64,000 nucleotides of DNA from Proteus terrae. GTDB taxonomy: Bacteria > Pseudomonadota > Gammaproteobacteria > Enterobacterales > Enterobacteriaceae. Shown here piece by piece: positions 17,208 to 26,783 of the stretch. Each line of letters begins with the position of its first letter. Position 1 is the stretch's first letter. The position numbers and the translations under genes are program-made. The notes under the pieces are model-generated. The model saw nothing but the letters and a program-made list of their open reading frames with translations. It was not told where the DNA came from and searched no databases. The stretch is taken from positions 54,850 to 118,849 of the forward strand of contig NZ_PENS01000016.1 in the NCBI RefSeq assembly GCF_003144325.1. The letters are read 5' to 3'.

Positions 17208-17765
17208 TTAGTAAAGTGTTGCGCTAAGTAACCATTGTAAAACGTCTACACGCAGATAATTCAGGGCGTAAAGCACAAGAATAACAATCATTGCTGAGAA
17301 ATCTAAACCACCCATCGCCGGAATAACACGACGAATTGGTGCCATTAAAGGTTCTGTTAATTGAAATAAAAGATGATCAATTGGATTACGACCTTGGCTT
17401 ACCCAGCTAAGAATTGCGCGGATAATGATCAACCAGAAAATCATCTTACCTGCTGCTGTAAGCAGTTCAATAAAAGCAAATGGGAACATTAAAGAGAAAG
17501 GAATTGATGTTCCTGATAAGTAAGATGGAATGATAATACCAAGTAGAATTAATATATAGGCTAATAAAACTGAGGCTGTATCAATAGGACCAATAGAAGG
17601 AATAACACTTCTTAATGGGCGAACAATTGGCTGTGTGATTTTGACGATAAATTGTGAAAAAGGATTATAAAAATCAGCTCTGACACATTGCATCCAAACA
17701 CGTAATAGTAGTACGGATGTGTAGAGTTGAAGAAGAGTCAGAATGACGAAATTTAAAAAATTCAT
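17208..17765 (-). CDS. yggT: YggT family membrane protein
   Basis: 185 aa, integral membrane protein with two YGGT repeats: each has a hydrophobic helix followed by [23 protein letters not shown] (about residues 34-56) or its counterpart [23 protein letters not shown]. Four or more membrane segments. Linked in E. coli to osmotic shock tolerance; the mechanism is not known. In the operon between proC and rdgB with short gaps. Confidence 0.92.
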   Translation of the reverse strand: MNFLNFVILTLLQLYTSVLLLRVWMQCVRADFYNPFSQFIVKITQPIVRPLRSVIPSIGPIDTASVLLAYILILLGIIIPSYLSGTSIPFSLMFPFAFIELLTAAGKMIFWLIIIRAILSWVSQGRNPIDHLLFQLTEPLMAPIRRVIPAMGGLDFSAMIVILVLYALNYLRVDVLQWLLSATLY

Positions 17766-17783
17766 TAGTTGGCCCTGATGAAA

Positions 17784-18602
17784 TTAAAATTGTTTTTCCA
17801 TTTCTTGCGCACGTTTAATCGCAGCTTGCATGGCAGAAGCGACGTTTTCAGGTAATTTACCTTCATAAAACTGCATAAGTGCAGCCGCTGTCGTTCCACC
17901 TTTTGATGTTACTTGTTCACGTAAAGTTGAGAAAGGTAACATGTATTGTTTCTCTGCTAAGGCGGTAGAACCACTTGCTGCTTGTTGCACAATAGCTCTT
18001 GCTACTTCAGGTGAAAAACCTAAACGTTCAGCTTCTTGTTGCATTGATTCCATAAACAAGAAGAAATAAGCAGGTGCACTACCAGCAACGGCGATAATAT
18101 CATTGATGGCAGATTCTTGCTCTACCCAAACGGTTGTTCCAACACTTTTCATTAATTCATCAGCAAACTGTTTATCTTGAGATGAAAGCGAATTGTGCGC
18201 GAACATACCACTTAAACCTTTACCTACAAGAGCTGGGGTATTTGGCATAATGCGAACGAGCTGTAATTGAGTAGCGAAATAGTCATTATAACGTGTTGCA
18301 GGAATACCAGCAGCGATAGTGAGGACTAACTTTTTACTCATATCGATATTTTGTAAGGGCTTACAAACTTCCTTCATCATTTGTGGCTTTACTGCCAGCA
18401 CAATAACATCCGCTTTCTGAACCGCATCAATATTGTCATTAGTACTATGAATACCGAACTCTTTTTCTAGTGGTTCACGACGAATAGCAGAAGGCGAGCT
18501 GACGGTGATTTTATTTGCTGGATATCCACCTTGAACCAATCCTGCAATAATGGCTTGAGCCATATTTCCAGCGCCAATAAATGCGATGTTACGATGTTCC
18601 AT
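17784..18602 (-). CDS. proC: pyrroline-5-carboxylate reductase
   Basis: 272 aa. Rossmann N-terminus IAFIGAGNMAQAIIAGLVQ, VLAVKPQMM, the substrate segment VRIMPNTPALVGKGLSG, and the C-terminal dimer domain motif TSKGGTTAAAL. NADPH-dependent last step of proline synthesis. The two earlier proline genes, proB and proA, are in the same window at 51001-53369, far away as usual in enterobacteria. Second gene of its operon, after yggS. Confidence 0.96.
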   Translation of the reverse strand: MEHRNIAFIGAGNMAQAIIAGLVQGGYPANKITVSSPSAIRREPLEKEFGIHSTNDNIDAVQKADVIVLAVKPQMMKEVCKPLQNIDMSKKLVLTIAAGIPATRYNDYFATQLQLVRIMPNTPALVGKGLSGMFAHNSLSSQDKQFADELMKSVGTTVWVEQESAINDIIAVAGSAPAYFFLFMESMQQEAERLGFSPEVARAIVQQAASGSTALAEKQYMLPFSTLREQVTSKGGTTAAALMQFYEGKLPENVASAMQAAIKRAQEMEKQF

Positions 18603-18616
18603 ATAAACCTCTATTT

Positions 18617-19315
18617 TTACTTAGTCGCGTAATCTCTTGCGCCAAAAATTGCCGTTCCAATACGAACAAGTGTTGAACCACAAGCAATAGCAGCTTCCAT
18701 ATCACTCGTCATTCCCATAGATAACGTATCTATATGGGGATATTGAGATTGCAATTGCTTAAATGCGAGATGCATTTTTTCTAGCACTTCAACTTGTTTG
18801 TCATAATTACTTTCAGGTGCAGGGATCGCCATTAATCCACGTAATTTAATGCCTGAAAGAATAGAAATTTGTGCCGCTAGTCCATCAAGTTCAGTCAGAT
18901 TAATACCTGATTTACTGTTTTCATCGCTAATGTTGATTTGAATAAGGACATTTAATGGTGGCAATGAGTCAGGACGTTGATCACTTAATCTTTGAGCGAT
19001 TTTTAATCTATCAATGGTATGGCACCAATCGAAATTCTCAGCAACAAGGCGTGTTTTATTTGACTGTAAAGGACCGATAAAGTGCCAAACTAGGGTGTGG
19101 TTATCAGCAAAATAATGGATTTTATCAACGCCTTCTTGGACATAGTTTTCGCCAAACTCAGTTTGTCCACACGCTATTGCTTTTTCGATATCACTCGCAG
19201 GTTTTGTTTTACTCACTGCAAGTAATGTTATTTCTTCTGAAGAACGGCCGCATTTCTGCGCTGCTGTGTCAATGTGAGACCTGACATTGACGAGATTCTG
19301 TTTAATAGTATTCAT
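18617..19315 (-). CDS. yggS: PLP homeostasis protein (YggS/PLPBP)
   Basis: 232 aa, alanine-racemase-like TIM barrel. TLLAVSKTKPASDIEKAI carries the PLP lysine, and FGENYVQEGVDK, WHFIGPLQSNK and LSMGMTSDMEAAIACGSTLVRIGTAIFG are family motifs. It binds PLP without known catalysis and balances vitamin B6 and amino-acid pools. First gene of the five-gene operon, divergent from the PilT-like gene only 21 bases away, so the two promoters must overlap each other's 5' regions. Confidence 0.95.
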   Translation of the reverse strand: MNTIKQNLVNVRSHIDTAAQKCGRSSEEITLLAVSKTKPASDIEKAIACGQTEFGENYVQEGVDKIHYFADNHTLVWHFIGPLQSNKTRLVAENFDWCHTIDRLKIAQRLSDQRPDSLPPLNVLIQINISDENSKSGINLTELDGLAAQISILSGIKLRGLMAIPAPESNYDKQVEVLEKMHLAFKQLQSQYPHIDTLSMGMTSDMEAAIACGSTLVRIGTAIFGARDYATK

Positions 19316-19336
19316 GGCAACTCAGGAGATAATAAG

Positions 19337-20341
19337 ATGAAAATGGAAAATTTAATTGCATATAGTGTAAAGCATAACGCCTCGGATCTGCACCTTTGTT
19401 GTGGTGATGTACCACGATTGCGGATCAATGGAATACTTTATCAACAAAATCAATGTAAACCTATCACTTCCGATAGTCTATTAGCATGGTTCTTGCCTTT
19501 TTTGAGCAACACCCAAAAGCAAACTTTTGAGAATGAAGGGCAGGTTGATACAGCACTTACGCTATCTTGTGGGCAGCGACTTCGTGTCAATTTATTTCGT
19601 CAACAAAAGGGTGTTTCAGCTGTATTAAGAATAATTGAAACACAAATTCCTTCTTTAGATAAACTTCGAGTACCCAAGTCGGTTTCAACACTTTTAGACC
19701 GCTATTCTCATGGGCTTATTTTGGTAACGGGGGCAACAGGAAGTGGGAAATCATCGACATTAGCAGCAATGATCAATCATTTAAACCAATATCAACGTCA
19801 GCATATTTTGACATTAGAAGATCCTATTGAGTTTATACATAGCAATAAGCAAAGCATTGTGCAGCAAAGGGAAATAGGGCGAGATGTTCAGCATACTGCA
19901 AATGCGATAAAGAGCGCTCTACGCCAAGATCCAGATGTCATTATGTTAGGCGAATTAAGAGATGCACAAAGTATTCAATTGGCATTAACAGCAGCAGAAA
20001 CCGGACATTTGGTGCTGGCAACATTGCATACTCAAGGGGCAGCACAAACGCTTGAGCGCGTAACTAATGTGTTTACAGGCAATGAGCGACAATGGATTTC
20101 ATCACAATTAGCGTGCAGTTTAAGGGCGATAATCTCACAAGAGTTAGTATCTTCAACCGAAGGTGGGCGTGTGGCGTTATTTGAAATAATGCAGGTCACG
20201 CAGGGTATTTCTCATCTTATTAGAGAAGGAAAATACCACCAAGTGACAACATTAATGCAGACAGGTAGTGAATACGGTATGCAAACCTTCATGTTAAGTC
20301 GGCAACAACGCCAACATGAAGGTTTAATTCAAGCTGAGTAA
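19337..20341 (+). CDS. yggR: PilT-like type IV pilus retraction ATPase YggR
   Basis: 334 aa from the ATG at 19337, chosen because AGGAG lies 8 bases before it; a longer frame from 19274 would run into yggS. Secretion ATPase of the PilT/PilU group: GATGSGKSSTLAAM (Walker A), TLEDPIEFIHSN (Asp box), MLGELRDAQSIQLAL (Walker B) and TLHTQGAAQT (His box). PilT powers pilus retraction. No pilin or assembly genes are near, except an unlinked prepilin peptidase at 23465. As in E. coli yggR, it may be a remnant of a natural-transformation or twitching machine. Confidence 0.9.
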   Translation: MKMENLIAYSVKHNASDLHLCCGDVPRLRINGILYQQNQCKPITSDSLLAWFLPFLSNTQKQTFENEGQVDTALTLSCGQRLRVNLFRQQKGVSAVLRIIETQIPSLDKLRVPKSVSTLLDRYSHGLILVTGATGSGKSSTLAAMINHLNQYQRQHILTLEDPIEFIHSNKQSIVQQREIGRDVQHTANAIKSALRQDPDVIMLGELRDAQSIQLALTAAETGHLVLATLHTQGAAQTLERVTNVFTGNERQWISSQLACSLRAIISQELVSSTEGGRVALFEIMQVTQGISHLIREGKYHQVTTLMQTGSEYGMQTFMLSRQQRQHEGLIQAE

Positions 20342-20395
20342 TAACTTATAAGTAAAAATAGTCGACTATTACTAGTTGGAACCTATTTTTTAGAA

Positions 20396-20809
20396 TTATT
20401 GTTCAAACCAGCTTTCAAGAATAATAACGGCAGACGCTGCATCTACACTGCCTTTATCTAAGGAACGATAACCACCACGTTCAAAAAGATGAGCGCGAGC
20501 TTCTACGGTGCTAAGGCGTTCATCATGCAACGCAATTTGTACACCAAATCGGCCATGAAGGCGATTAGCAAATTTTTTAGCTTGAGTTGTGATTAACTGT
20601 TCGGTGCCATCCATATTAAGAGGTAAACCGACAACCACGAGATCAGGTTGCCACTCTTTTATGATTTTTTCGATTTGAGCCCAATCAGGAATACCATCTT
20701 TTGCTTTAAATGAGGCTAAAGGTCTTGCTGTTCCTGTAATTTCTTGACCGATAGCGGCACCAATGCTTTTTGTGCCAAAATCAAAGCCCATTACCGTTCT
20801 GTTTGACAT
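20396..20809 (-). CDS. ruvX: RuvX/YqgF pre-16S rRNA processing nuclease
   Basis: 137 aa, RNase H-like fold. [14 protein letters not shown] has the first catalytic Asp, [25 protein letters not shown] (Glu) and [17 protein letters not shown] (Asp) complete the set. Family members process the 5' end of 16S rRNA. Its start overlaps the yqgE stop by one base, so the two genes are coupled. Confidence 0.94.
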   Translation of the reverse strand: MSNRTVMGFDFGTKSIGAAIGQEITGTARPLASFKAKDGIPDWAQIEKIIKEWQPDLVVVGLPLNMDGTEQLITTQAKKFANRLHGRFGVQIALHDERLSTVEARAHLFERGGYRSLDKGSVDAASAVIILESWFEQ

Positions 20810-21372
20810 TATGCGTGACCCGCTATCGGTGAAATGGTGTGGATATTAATCCCAATTAATTCAGCGGCTTTATGCCAACGTTCAGCAATAGGGGTATCAA
20901 AAATAATTTGAGGAGAAGCTTCAACTGTTAGCCAGCTATTTTCTAAAATTTCTTTCTCTAATTGGCCTTGTTCCCAACTAGAATAACCCAAAGAGACTAA
21001 TGTTTTTTCTGGTTGTCTTGCTGTACCTAAGGTTTCTAATACATCTTTGGAAGTTGTGATCATCGTGCTATCACTAATTTTGATACTAGAACTAAAACCT
21101 GAAACCGGAGTGTGCAAGATAAAACCATGCTCTTCTGCAACAGGGCCTCCTGACATCACGGGTTTTTGTAAGCTAATTGCTCCATCTCTATCAGTTGAAA
21201 AAATTTCTAGTTGATCTAATACACCTTCCACAGAGATATCTTCGATAGGTTTATTAATAATTAAACCCATCGCACCGTTTTCATTATGTTCGCAAACATA
21301 GACGACCGAGCGTTCAAATAACGGATCGCTTAATGAAGGCATAGCAATAAGAAAATGGTTAAGTAAATTCAT
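20809..21372 (-). CDS. yqgE: UPF0301 protein YqgE
   Basis: 187 aa: [38 protein letters not shown] is the diagnostic N-terminus of the YqgE/AlgH family, given here in outline, and [14 protein letters not shown] follows. Function uncertain; related AlgH is a transcription-linked factor in Pseudomonas. It is separated from gshB by 143 bases holding a long terminator-like structure (21410-21479), so expression of yqgE-ruvX may be partly independent of gshB. Confidence 0.92.
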   Translation of the reverse strand: MNLLNHFLIAMPSLSDPLFERSVVYVCEHNENGAMGLIINKPIEDISVEGVLDQLEIFSTDRDGAISLQKPVMSGGPVAEEHGFILHTPVSGFSSSIKISDSTMITTSKDVLETLGTARQPEKTLVSLGYSSWEQGQLEKEILENSWLTVEASPQIIFDTPIAERWHKAAELIGINIHTISPIAGHA

Positions 21373-21409
21373 AATAGTCGTACTGTTCCCTGATCATTTT
21401 TATTAAAAA

Positions 21410-21479
21410 AACCTAGCCCTTTTATACATCGTATTTCTTAATGTATACCGCTTATTGATTAATATGTGGGGGCTAGGTT
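21410..21479 (-). terminator. branched terminator/attenuator between gshB and yqgE
   Basis: Outer 10-bp perfect stem AACCTAGCCC (21410-21419) / GGGCTAGGTT (21470-21479). A nested 7-bp stem TATACAT (21423-21429) / ATGTATA (21441-21447) sits within the loop. On the minus strand the outer stem is followed by seven T, the mark of a Rho-independent terminator, but the loop is unusually long (50 bases). Confidence 0.6.
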
Positions 21480-21515
21480 CATACTTTTAAACCCTTTAAT
21501 CTCAGTGTCTAAAAG

Positions 21516-22472
21516 TTAGTTTTTCTTGTTTAAGCGGACTTCAATTGCATCCATTAGCATACCTGTAATAGAAATATCAGGATAAGCTGCTTCAATTTCA
21601 CGCGCACATGTTGGACTTGTGACGTTAATTTCAGTCAAGCGATCGCCAATAACATCTAATCCAACAAAAATAAGGCCTTTTTGTTTAAGGATAGGTGCAA
21701 CTTGACGCGCAATAGCCCAATCACTTTCTGTTAATGGACGAGCTTCGCCACGGCCACCGGCAGCTAAGTTGCCTCGCGTTTCACCTTTTGCAGGAATACG
21801 CGCTAAGCAATAAGGAACAGGTTCGCCATCGACAACCAGAATGCGCTTATCACCATTGACAATTTCAGGTAGGAAATTTTGAGCCATACAGAAACGGTGA
21901 CCATGTTCTGTCAATGTTTCAATAATAACACCTACGTTTGGATCGTCTTTTTTCAGGCGGAAGATTGATGCGCCACCCATACCATCTAGTGGTTTGAAAA
22001 TGACATCACCGTGTTTTTCATGAAAAGCGCGTAAATGCTTAGCTTCACGAGTCACTAAGGTGTCTGGTGTTAATGTTGGAAACCATGCAGTAAAGAGTTT
22101 TTCATTACAGTCACGTAAGCTTTGTGGCTTATTAACTATCAGCGTTCCCATATCTTCAGCGCGTTCTAAAATATAGGTTGCGTAGATAAATTCGGTATCA
22201 AAAGGCGGATCTTTACGCATTAAGATGGTATCGAGTTCACCTAAAGCAATATCTTGCTCTTTGCCAAACTCAAACCATTTTTCTGGGTTTTCTTCTACAC
22301 TGAGTAAACGAGTGTGAGCGCGTGCTTCACCTTGATGTAGGTAAAGGTCGTTCATCTCCATATAATGAATTTCCCAGCCACGACGTTGTGCTTCTAATAA
22401 CATGGCAAAGCTGGTGTCTTTTTTGATTTTGATGGATGAAATTGGATCCATCACAATACCTAATTTAATCAT
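21516..22472 (-). CDS. gshB: glutathione synthetase
   Basis: 318 aa, ATP-grasp enzyme that joins gamma-glutamylcysteine and glycine. KLGIVMDPISSIKIKKDTSF N-terminus; ATP-grasp motifs KPLDGMGGASIF, LPEIVNGDKRILVVDGEPV and GLDVIGDRLTEINVTSPT. It lies 10 bases after rsmE on the same strand, the rsmE-gshB-yqgE-ruvX order seen in enterobacteria. Confidence 0.96.
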   Translation of the reverse strand: MIKLGIVMDPISSIKIKKDTSFAMLLEAQRRGWEIHYMEMNDLYLHQGEARAHTRLLSVEENPEKWFEFGKEQDIALGELDTILMRKDPPFDTEFIYATYILERAEDMGTLIVNKPQSLRDCNEKLFTAWFPTLTPDTLVTREAKHLRAFHEKHGDVIFKPLDGMGGASIFRLKKDDPNVGVIIETLTEHGHRFCMAQNFLPEIVNGDKRILVVDGEPVPYCLARIPAKGETRGNLAAGGRGEARPLTESDWAIARQVAPILKQKGLIFVGLDVIGDRLTEINVTSPTCAREIEAAYPDISITGMLMDAIEVRLNKKN

Positions 22473-22482
22473 TACTTCTCCT

Positions 22483-23214
22483 TTATCCCAGATCGCCGAA
22501 CCGAACCTGCAAAGCGGTGATTGCGGTGAGCGCTGTTGTTTCAGTTCTTAATACACGAGGACCTAATAAAATATCAGTAAAATGGTGCTCTGCTGTCATG
22601 GCGATTTCTTCAGGGGAAAGTCCACCTTCAGGGCCAATCAATAAGCGCACTTTTTTAACAGGTAAGGGTAAGGTATTAATACTTTGGTTAGCCCTAGGAT
22701 GTAAATTGAGTTTTAAACTACCATCATCTTGAGCACACCATTCTTCTAATGGCATCACAGGCATTAATTGTGGAATGCTATTTCTGCCACATTGCTCACA
22801 TGCCGAGATAATAATTTTTTGCCATTGCTGATGTTTTTTCTCTAAACGACTAGGGTCAAGTTTAACACCACAGCGTTCTGAGATCAGTGGAGTGATCGTA
22901 TTAACACCTAACTCAACTGATTTTTGAATAGTAAACTCCATTTTCTCACCTCGTGAAAGCACTTGTCCTAAATGGAGGTCGAGAGGGGATTCTTTATCAT
23001 CAACAATGCCTTCATTGATTTGCACAGTGACTGACTTTTTTGTGCTTTCTATGATTTCAGCATCAAATACCTGATTTGAACCATCAAACAGTGCTAGTTT
23101 TTGCCCAGTAGACATTCTTAATACACGCCCAACATGATTAGATGCTTCTTCATCTAATGCTGTTTGAGTACCTGCTGTGAGTGGTTCTGGATGATAAATG
23201 CGAGGAATACGCAT
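22483..23214 (-). CDS. rsmE: 16S rRNA (uracil1498-N3)-methyltransferase
   Basis: 243 aa. SPOUT-class knotted methyltransferase: [33 protein letters not shown], and the knot [14 protein letters not shown] and [14 protein letters not shown]-terminal PUA-like domain ([17 protein letters not shown]). It methylates U1498 of 16S rRNA. First gene of the rsmE-gshB-yqgE-ruvX run. Confidence 0.95.
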   Translation of the reverse strand: MRIPRIYHPEPLTAGTQTALDEEASNHVGRVLRMSTGQKLALFDGSNQVFDAEIIESTKKSVTVQINEGIVDDKESPLDLHLGQVLSRGEKMEFTIQKSVELGVNTITPLISERCGVKLDPSRLEKKHQQWQKIIISACEQCGRNSIPQLMPVMPLEEWCAQDDGSLKLNLHPRANQSINTLPLPVKKVRLLIGPEGGLSPEEIAMTAEHHFTDILLGPRVLRTETTALTAITALQVRFGDLG

Positions 23215-23464
23215 AACGTGAAACCCTTACGTAATAGATGGTTAACCGTGATAAATAAAATATGTGATATGCATCATACGCATGACATTATGGCATGCAA
23301 GTTATCACTTTGCTTTTGTTGCTATTATAGCGTGGATCTTATTGCGTGTTTTGTCGCAAAATTTCATGTTTTCATTGTCATTATAAAGAAAATTCTCGGT
23401 ATTAAATGGATCTTCTTATACAGTCGTTTAACAAGGATAACGATGTATCAGGGAGTAGATATTT

Positions 23465-24118
23465 ATGCCATTAAGCCGTTGTTGTTTTATAAAAACACCT
23501 TTGTTTTCTTTTTTGAGTGATTTTCTTGTTTTTATTAAGTTTTGTCTGCCTTTTTCATTATTATTTTTGTTACCTAAAACTCGATGTAAACAACTTACAC
23601 TGAGTTACATTATCATTTGTTTATATTGGTTTTTTTCAATTAATTCATTTTCTTTATTGATAATACTTTCGGTATTAAGTTTTTATTTGTTGATGCTCTC
23701 TTTCTTTGATGCTGATTATTTTCTTCTGCCTAATACGTTGACTTATTGGCTAATATTTTTAGGGTTATTATGTAATTACTCAGTATATGGATTAGTACCT
23801 TTCAATCATGCTTTTTATGGTTTTTTAGGTGGTGTTGGGCTTTTTTATGGCATCTATTTATGGGGATATTTTATCTGCCAAAAATGTGTTTTAGGTTTTG
23901 GTGATGTGAAATTATTTGGTGCTATTGGGGCATGGTGTGGGGTTGAGAAATTACCGTATATTCTTTTGCTTGGTTCTTTTCTAGGATTAAGTGTGTATTG
24001 TGCAGTATTAATCACAACAAAAGATCATATCAAAAAAGTAGCATTTGGCTCTTGCCTTTCATTTTCAACATTAATGGTATTAGGTTTCAACTTTTCATCT
24101 TACAATTATTTCAATTAA
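23465..24118 (+). CDS. type IV prepilin peptidase, A24 family, single-domain
   Basis: 217 aa, strongly hydrophobic with about six or seven membrane segments. The two aspartates of the A24 aspartic peptidase are in FFDADYFLLPNTLTYW and GFGDVKLFGAIGAWCG. The N-terminal cytoplasmic methyltransferase region with CxxC pairs found in full PilD/GspO is absent, as in short A24 enzymes. It would cleave class III signal peptides of pilins or pseudopilins. No pilin or secretion gene lies near; the only possible partner in the window is yggR. Very AT-rich with many Phe and Leu codons. Confidence 0.8.
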   Translation: MPLSRCCFIKTPLFSFLSDFLVFIKFCLPFSLLFLLPKTRCKQLTLSYIIICLYWFFSINSFSLLIILSVLSFYLLMLSFFDADYFLLPNTLTYWLIFLGLLCNYSVYGLVPFNHAFYGFLGGVGLFYGIYLWGYFICQKCVLGFGDVKLFGAIGAWCGVEKLPYILLLGSFLGLSVYCAVLITTKDHIKKVAFGSCLSFSTLMVLGFNFSSYNYFN

Positions 24119-24228
24119 TTGATTTTAAAGAAACTAAATCATTTTTTAGATATGTATAAAAAGAAAATAATAAGAATCGAAATAAAGAAGGCAGTGTGCG
24201 GAAATTAATCTGCACACTGAAAAGAAGA

Positions 24229-24897
24229 TTATAGGTTTTCTTTTATAAATTGCTGCCAACGTTTTGTATCACCTAAATATTTTTCAACCGATATCAGGTG
24301 GTAACCTTGGTTATCTTCAATAAATAAAGTTGGAAAACCGCGACCATTAACTTGAGACATTAATTGTTGTGTCTGGCTTAAATGTTGCTGAATTTGTGTT
24401 TCGCTAATTTCAGACAGTAAAGATGCAAACAGCTCAACATCAAAGCCAAGTTTTTTCACAATAAATAGCAGAGTGTCTCTGTCACTGATATTTAAGCCGT
24501 CAAGGTAATAGGCCTCTTGTAATGCTTTTAATAAATAAACATCTCGCTCTCCCATTTTTTCCGCAACAAGAACGGCTGAAATAGGTAGAAGTGAATTTAA
24601 AACCATTTCAGTGTTACCAAGAGTGTCATGATATGCGTGACTAAAAACTTGGCCCGATAATTGACTAATACGTTCATCAATGGGTGTAACATGCTCTTTC
24701 CATGATTGACCACCTGTGACTGCTCTTGCTGGTGTAAACAATCCACCACCATGTAACTTAATGGAATGTGGAAACGCATTGCTTACTGCTTCAATCAGGG
24801 GTGCAATGCCGTAGCACCAACCACAAAGAGGATCATAAACATAGTGCAATATTTTAGTACCTTGGGTATTACCTGTATTGCTTGCTACTGAGGCCAC
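24229..24897 (-). CDS. DsbA-family thioredoxin-fold protein
   Basis: 222 aa without a signal peptide, so probably cytoplasmic. The thioredoxin-fold active site is YDPLCGWCYG (C-x2-C), the cis-Pro loop is GRGFPTLFIED, and a helical insert lies between, as in FrnE/DsbA-like oxidoreductases. It overlaps the end of the upstream MBL-fold gene by 13 bases, so the pair is translationally coupled and probably works together. The LysR gene opposite is the likely regulator. The substrate is unknown. Confidence 0.8.
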   Translation of the reverse strand: MASVASNTGNTQGTKILHYVYDPLCGWCYGIAPLIEAVSNAFPHSIKLHGGGLFTPARAVTGGQSWKEHVTPIDERISQLSGQVFSHAYHDTLGNTEMVLNSLLPISAVLVAEKMGERDVYLLKALQEAYYLDGLNISDRDTLLFIVKKLGFDVELFASLLSEISETQIQQHLSQTQQLMSQVNGRGFPTLFIEDNQGYHLISVEKYLGDTKRWQQFIKENL

Positions 24898-25757
24898 TGC
24901 ATCTCTCCTTTTAGTACTTTTGCACTAAGTTCTAGGCTTGATTTATCTGCTAAATTCTGATGATTTTTTTCCATCGCTGCAATAAATTCATCTGAATTTT
25001 TCGTTTTTTCAAGATTTTTCTCAGCTTCAATTAGGTAATTCATTGTAAAGTCAACGGCTTGTAGATCATACGTTGCTTTTGGTAAATAGTGACCAGGAAT
25101 AACGGTTTTTGGGGATAATGATTTTATTTGCTGTAATGCATTAACCCAATGTTGGCGCTCTTCCACGGTTTGAGTATCTGCCAACCAAACATGAATATTT
25201 TCAGAGACTAAAACACCACCCATTACTGCATTAAGTTTTGGAACATAAATATATGTTCTATCTTGAGATTGCCCATCTAAGCCTTTGACTGAAATGGTTT
25301 CACCTTCTAGAGAAAAACTATCACCTTTTAGTACTTCAGGAATGATGATTTTCTGAGGGGCATTTTCTTTAAGTACAGGCCCCCAGTAGGCAAGCTTTCC
25401 TGCTTGAGTTTCATTAATGGCTTTAATTGTGGGTGCCGTTGCAATTACTTTAGCATTTGGAAATGCATCAGTAATGACATCTAACCCAAAATAAAAGTCA
25501 GGATCAGAATGGCTGATATAGATATAAGTCAGGTTTTTTCCAGAGGCTTTTATTTTATCAACTAGCGCTTGTGCATCATTTTTTTGAAATTGTGCATCAA
25601 TTAAAACGGCATCTTTATCGCCATAAATAATTTCGGAAGAAACAGGGAAAACGCTCGCCTCTCCTGGGTTATAAATATCTAATGTTAAATCAGTTGCTAA
25701 CGCTGATGTTGCGAAGAATGCGGTAGTTGCAAGTGTTAAAGGAAGTAATTTTTTCAT
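24885..25757 (-). CDS. exported metallo-beta-lactamase-fold protein
   Basis: 290 aa with a signal peptide (MKKLLPLTLATTAFFATSALA). MBL fold: AVLIDAQFQKNDAQALV, YIYISHSDPDFYFGL, KVIATAPTIKAI, and VIPGHYLPKA. The usual metal motif HxHxDH reads His83-Ser-Asp85-Pro-Asp87-Phe88, so two of four ligands differ, and the bridging Asp after the GGVLVSENIH strand is not evident. This variant may be a subfamily trait rather than decay. Possible hydrolase with altered metal use, or a non-enzymatic binder. Coupled to the DsbA-like gene, divergent from a LysR regulator. Confidence 0.8.
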   Translation of the reverse strand: MKKLLPLTLATTAFFATSALATDLTLDIYNPGEASVFPVSSEIIYGDKDAVLIDAQFQKNDAQALVDKIKASGKNLTYIYISHSDPDFYFGLDVITDAFPNAKVIATAPTIKAINETQAGKLAYWGPVLKENAPQKIIIPEVLKGDSFSLEGETISVKGLDGQSQDRTYIYVPKLNAVMGGVLVSENIHVWLADTQTVEERQHWVNALQQIKSLSPKTVIPGHYLPKATYDLQAVDFTMNYLIEAEKNLEKTKNSDEFIAAMEKNHQNLADKSSLELSAKVLKGEMQWPQ

Positions 25758-25862
25758 CTTTTGTTTTCTCCATAAGGTTGTTGCTGACTATAATATGTTG
25801 CATAAAACAAGAGAAAAACCCTATTTTAGGCAATTAATTGTTGCGTAAATCGAGCAAATAAA

Positions 25863-26783
25863 ATGGATAAAATAAAAGCATCAGAAGTGTTTGTAACCAT
25901 TGTGAAGCAGGGAAGTATGATAAAAGCTGCTGATTATCTAGGTATGTCTAGAGCCATGGTGACGCGCTATTTAAATGAGATGGAAGAGTGGGCAGGAGTG
26001 CGTTTATTGCATAGAACGACACGCAAACAAAGCCTAACATCAGTAGGTGAAATGGTATACGAACAGAGTTTACAGTTATTAGAAATGGCTGAACGTATAC
26101 CCGCTAATATTCCGAAAGAACGTCATCAAATCAGTGGGCTTGTTCGTATTACCAGTTCACAATCATTAGCAAATAGTATTTTGTCAGTGGCAATATGTGA
26201 GTTTATGCAGCGTTATCCTTTAATTGCGGTTGATTTACAAATCACTAATCAAACCGTGAATTTGGTGGAAGAACGTATTGATATCGCGTTGCGTATTACG
26301 AATAACCTTGAGCCTAACTTAATCGCACGCTCGCTTGCGACATGTCTTTCTGTGGTGTGTGCCCATAAAGATTACTTAGCAAAAAAAGGTATACCTCAAA
26401 ACCCAGATGAACTTACTCAGCATCAATGTTTAACTTACCGATTTTTTGGTCGTAGTTTGTGGGAATTTAATTTAGGTGATGAACGTTATTCAGTACCTGT
26501 TGGGGGGAATTTAAGCGCAAATGAATCGGTTGTTTTATTGCAAGCTACGCTAAAAGGAGCTGGTATATCGCTACAACCTTATTATTCAGCCAAACCTTAT
26601 ATTGAAAGTGGTGAGCTAGAACAAGTTTTGTCTGACTATCAAGCTCAGCCGATGGGAATTTATGCGGTTCTAGCGAGCCGACAAAATATGCCTGCTGCCG
26701 TTAGAGTATTGCTGGATTTCTTAGTAGAGTGGTTTTCATCATCACCTTATTGGCTTGCTTTATCGGGTAAAAGCTTGGGTTAG
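25863..26783 (+). CDS. LysR-family regulator, divergent from MBL/DsbA-like pair
   Basis: 306 aa. N-terminal winged helix: SEVFVTIVKQGSMIKAADYLGMSRAMVTRYLNEM in outline, then LLHRTTRKQSLTSVGE. C-terminal periplasmic-binding-like effector domain (GLVRITSSQSLANSILSV, IDIALRITNNLEPNLIAR). It is 105 bases from the MBL gene in divergent orientation, the usual layout for a LysR activator and its target. A TATAAT (25790-25795) in the gap could be its own -10. Its last 24 bases overlap the end of the convergent lysR gene. Confidence 0.88.
   Translation: MDKIKASEVFVTIVKQGSMIKAADYLGMSRAMVTRYLNEMEEWAGVRLLHRTTRKQSLTSVGEMVYEQSLQLLEMAERIPANIPKERHQISGLVRITSSQSLANSILSVAICEFMQRYPLIAVDLQITNQTVNLVEERIDIALRITNNLEPNLIARSLATCLSVVCAHKDYLAKKGIPQNPDELTQHQCLTYRFFGRSLWEFNLGDERYSVPVGGNLSANESVVLLQATLKGAGISLQPYYSAKPYIESGELEQVLSDYQAQPMGIYAVLASRQNMPAAVRVLLDFLVEWFSSSPYWLALSGKSLG

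Noticed and set aside
23164..23520. 118-codon plus-strand frame between rsmE and the prepilin peptidase
   Set aside because: It starts inside rsmE and ends inside the prepilin peptidase gene; composition is not protein-like.
24885..25757. Beta-lactamase resistance gene
   Set aside because: MBL fold only; the metal motif is changed and the sequence is not close to any known class B beta-lactamase as far as can be told by eye.
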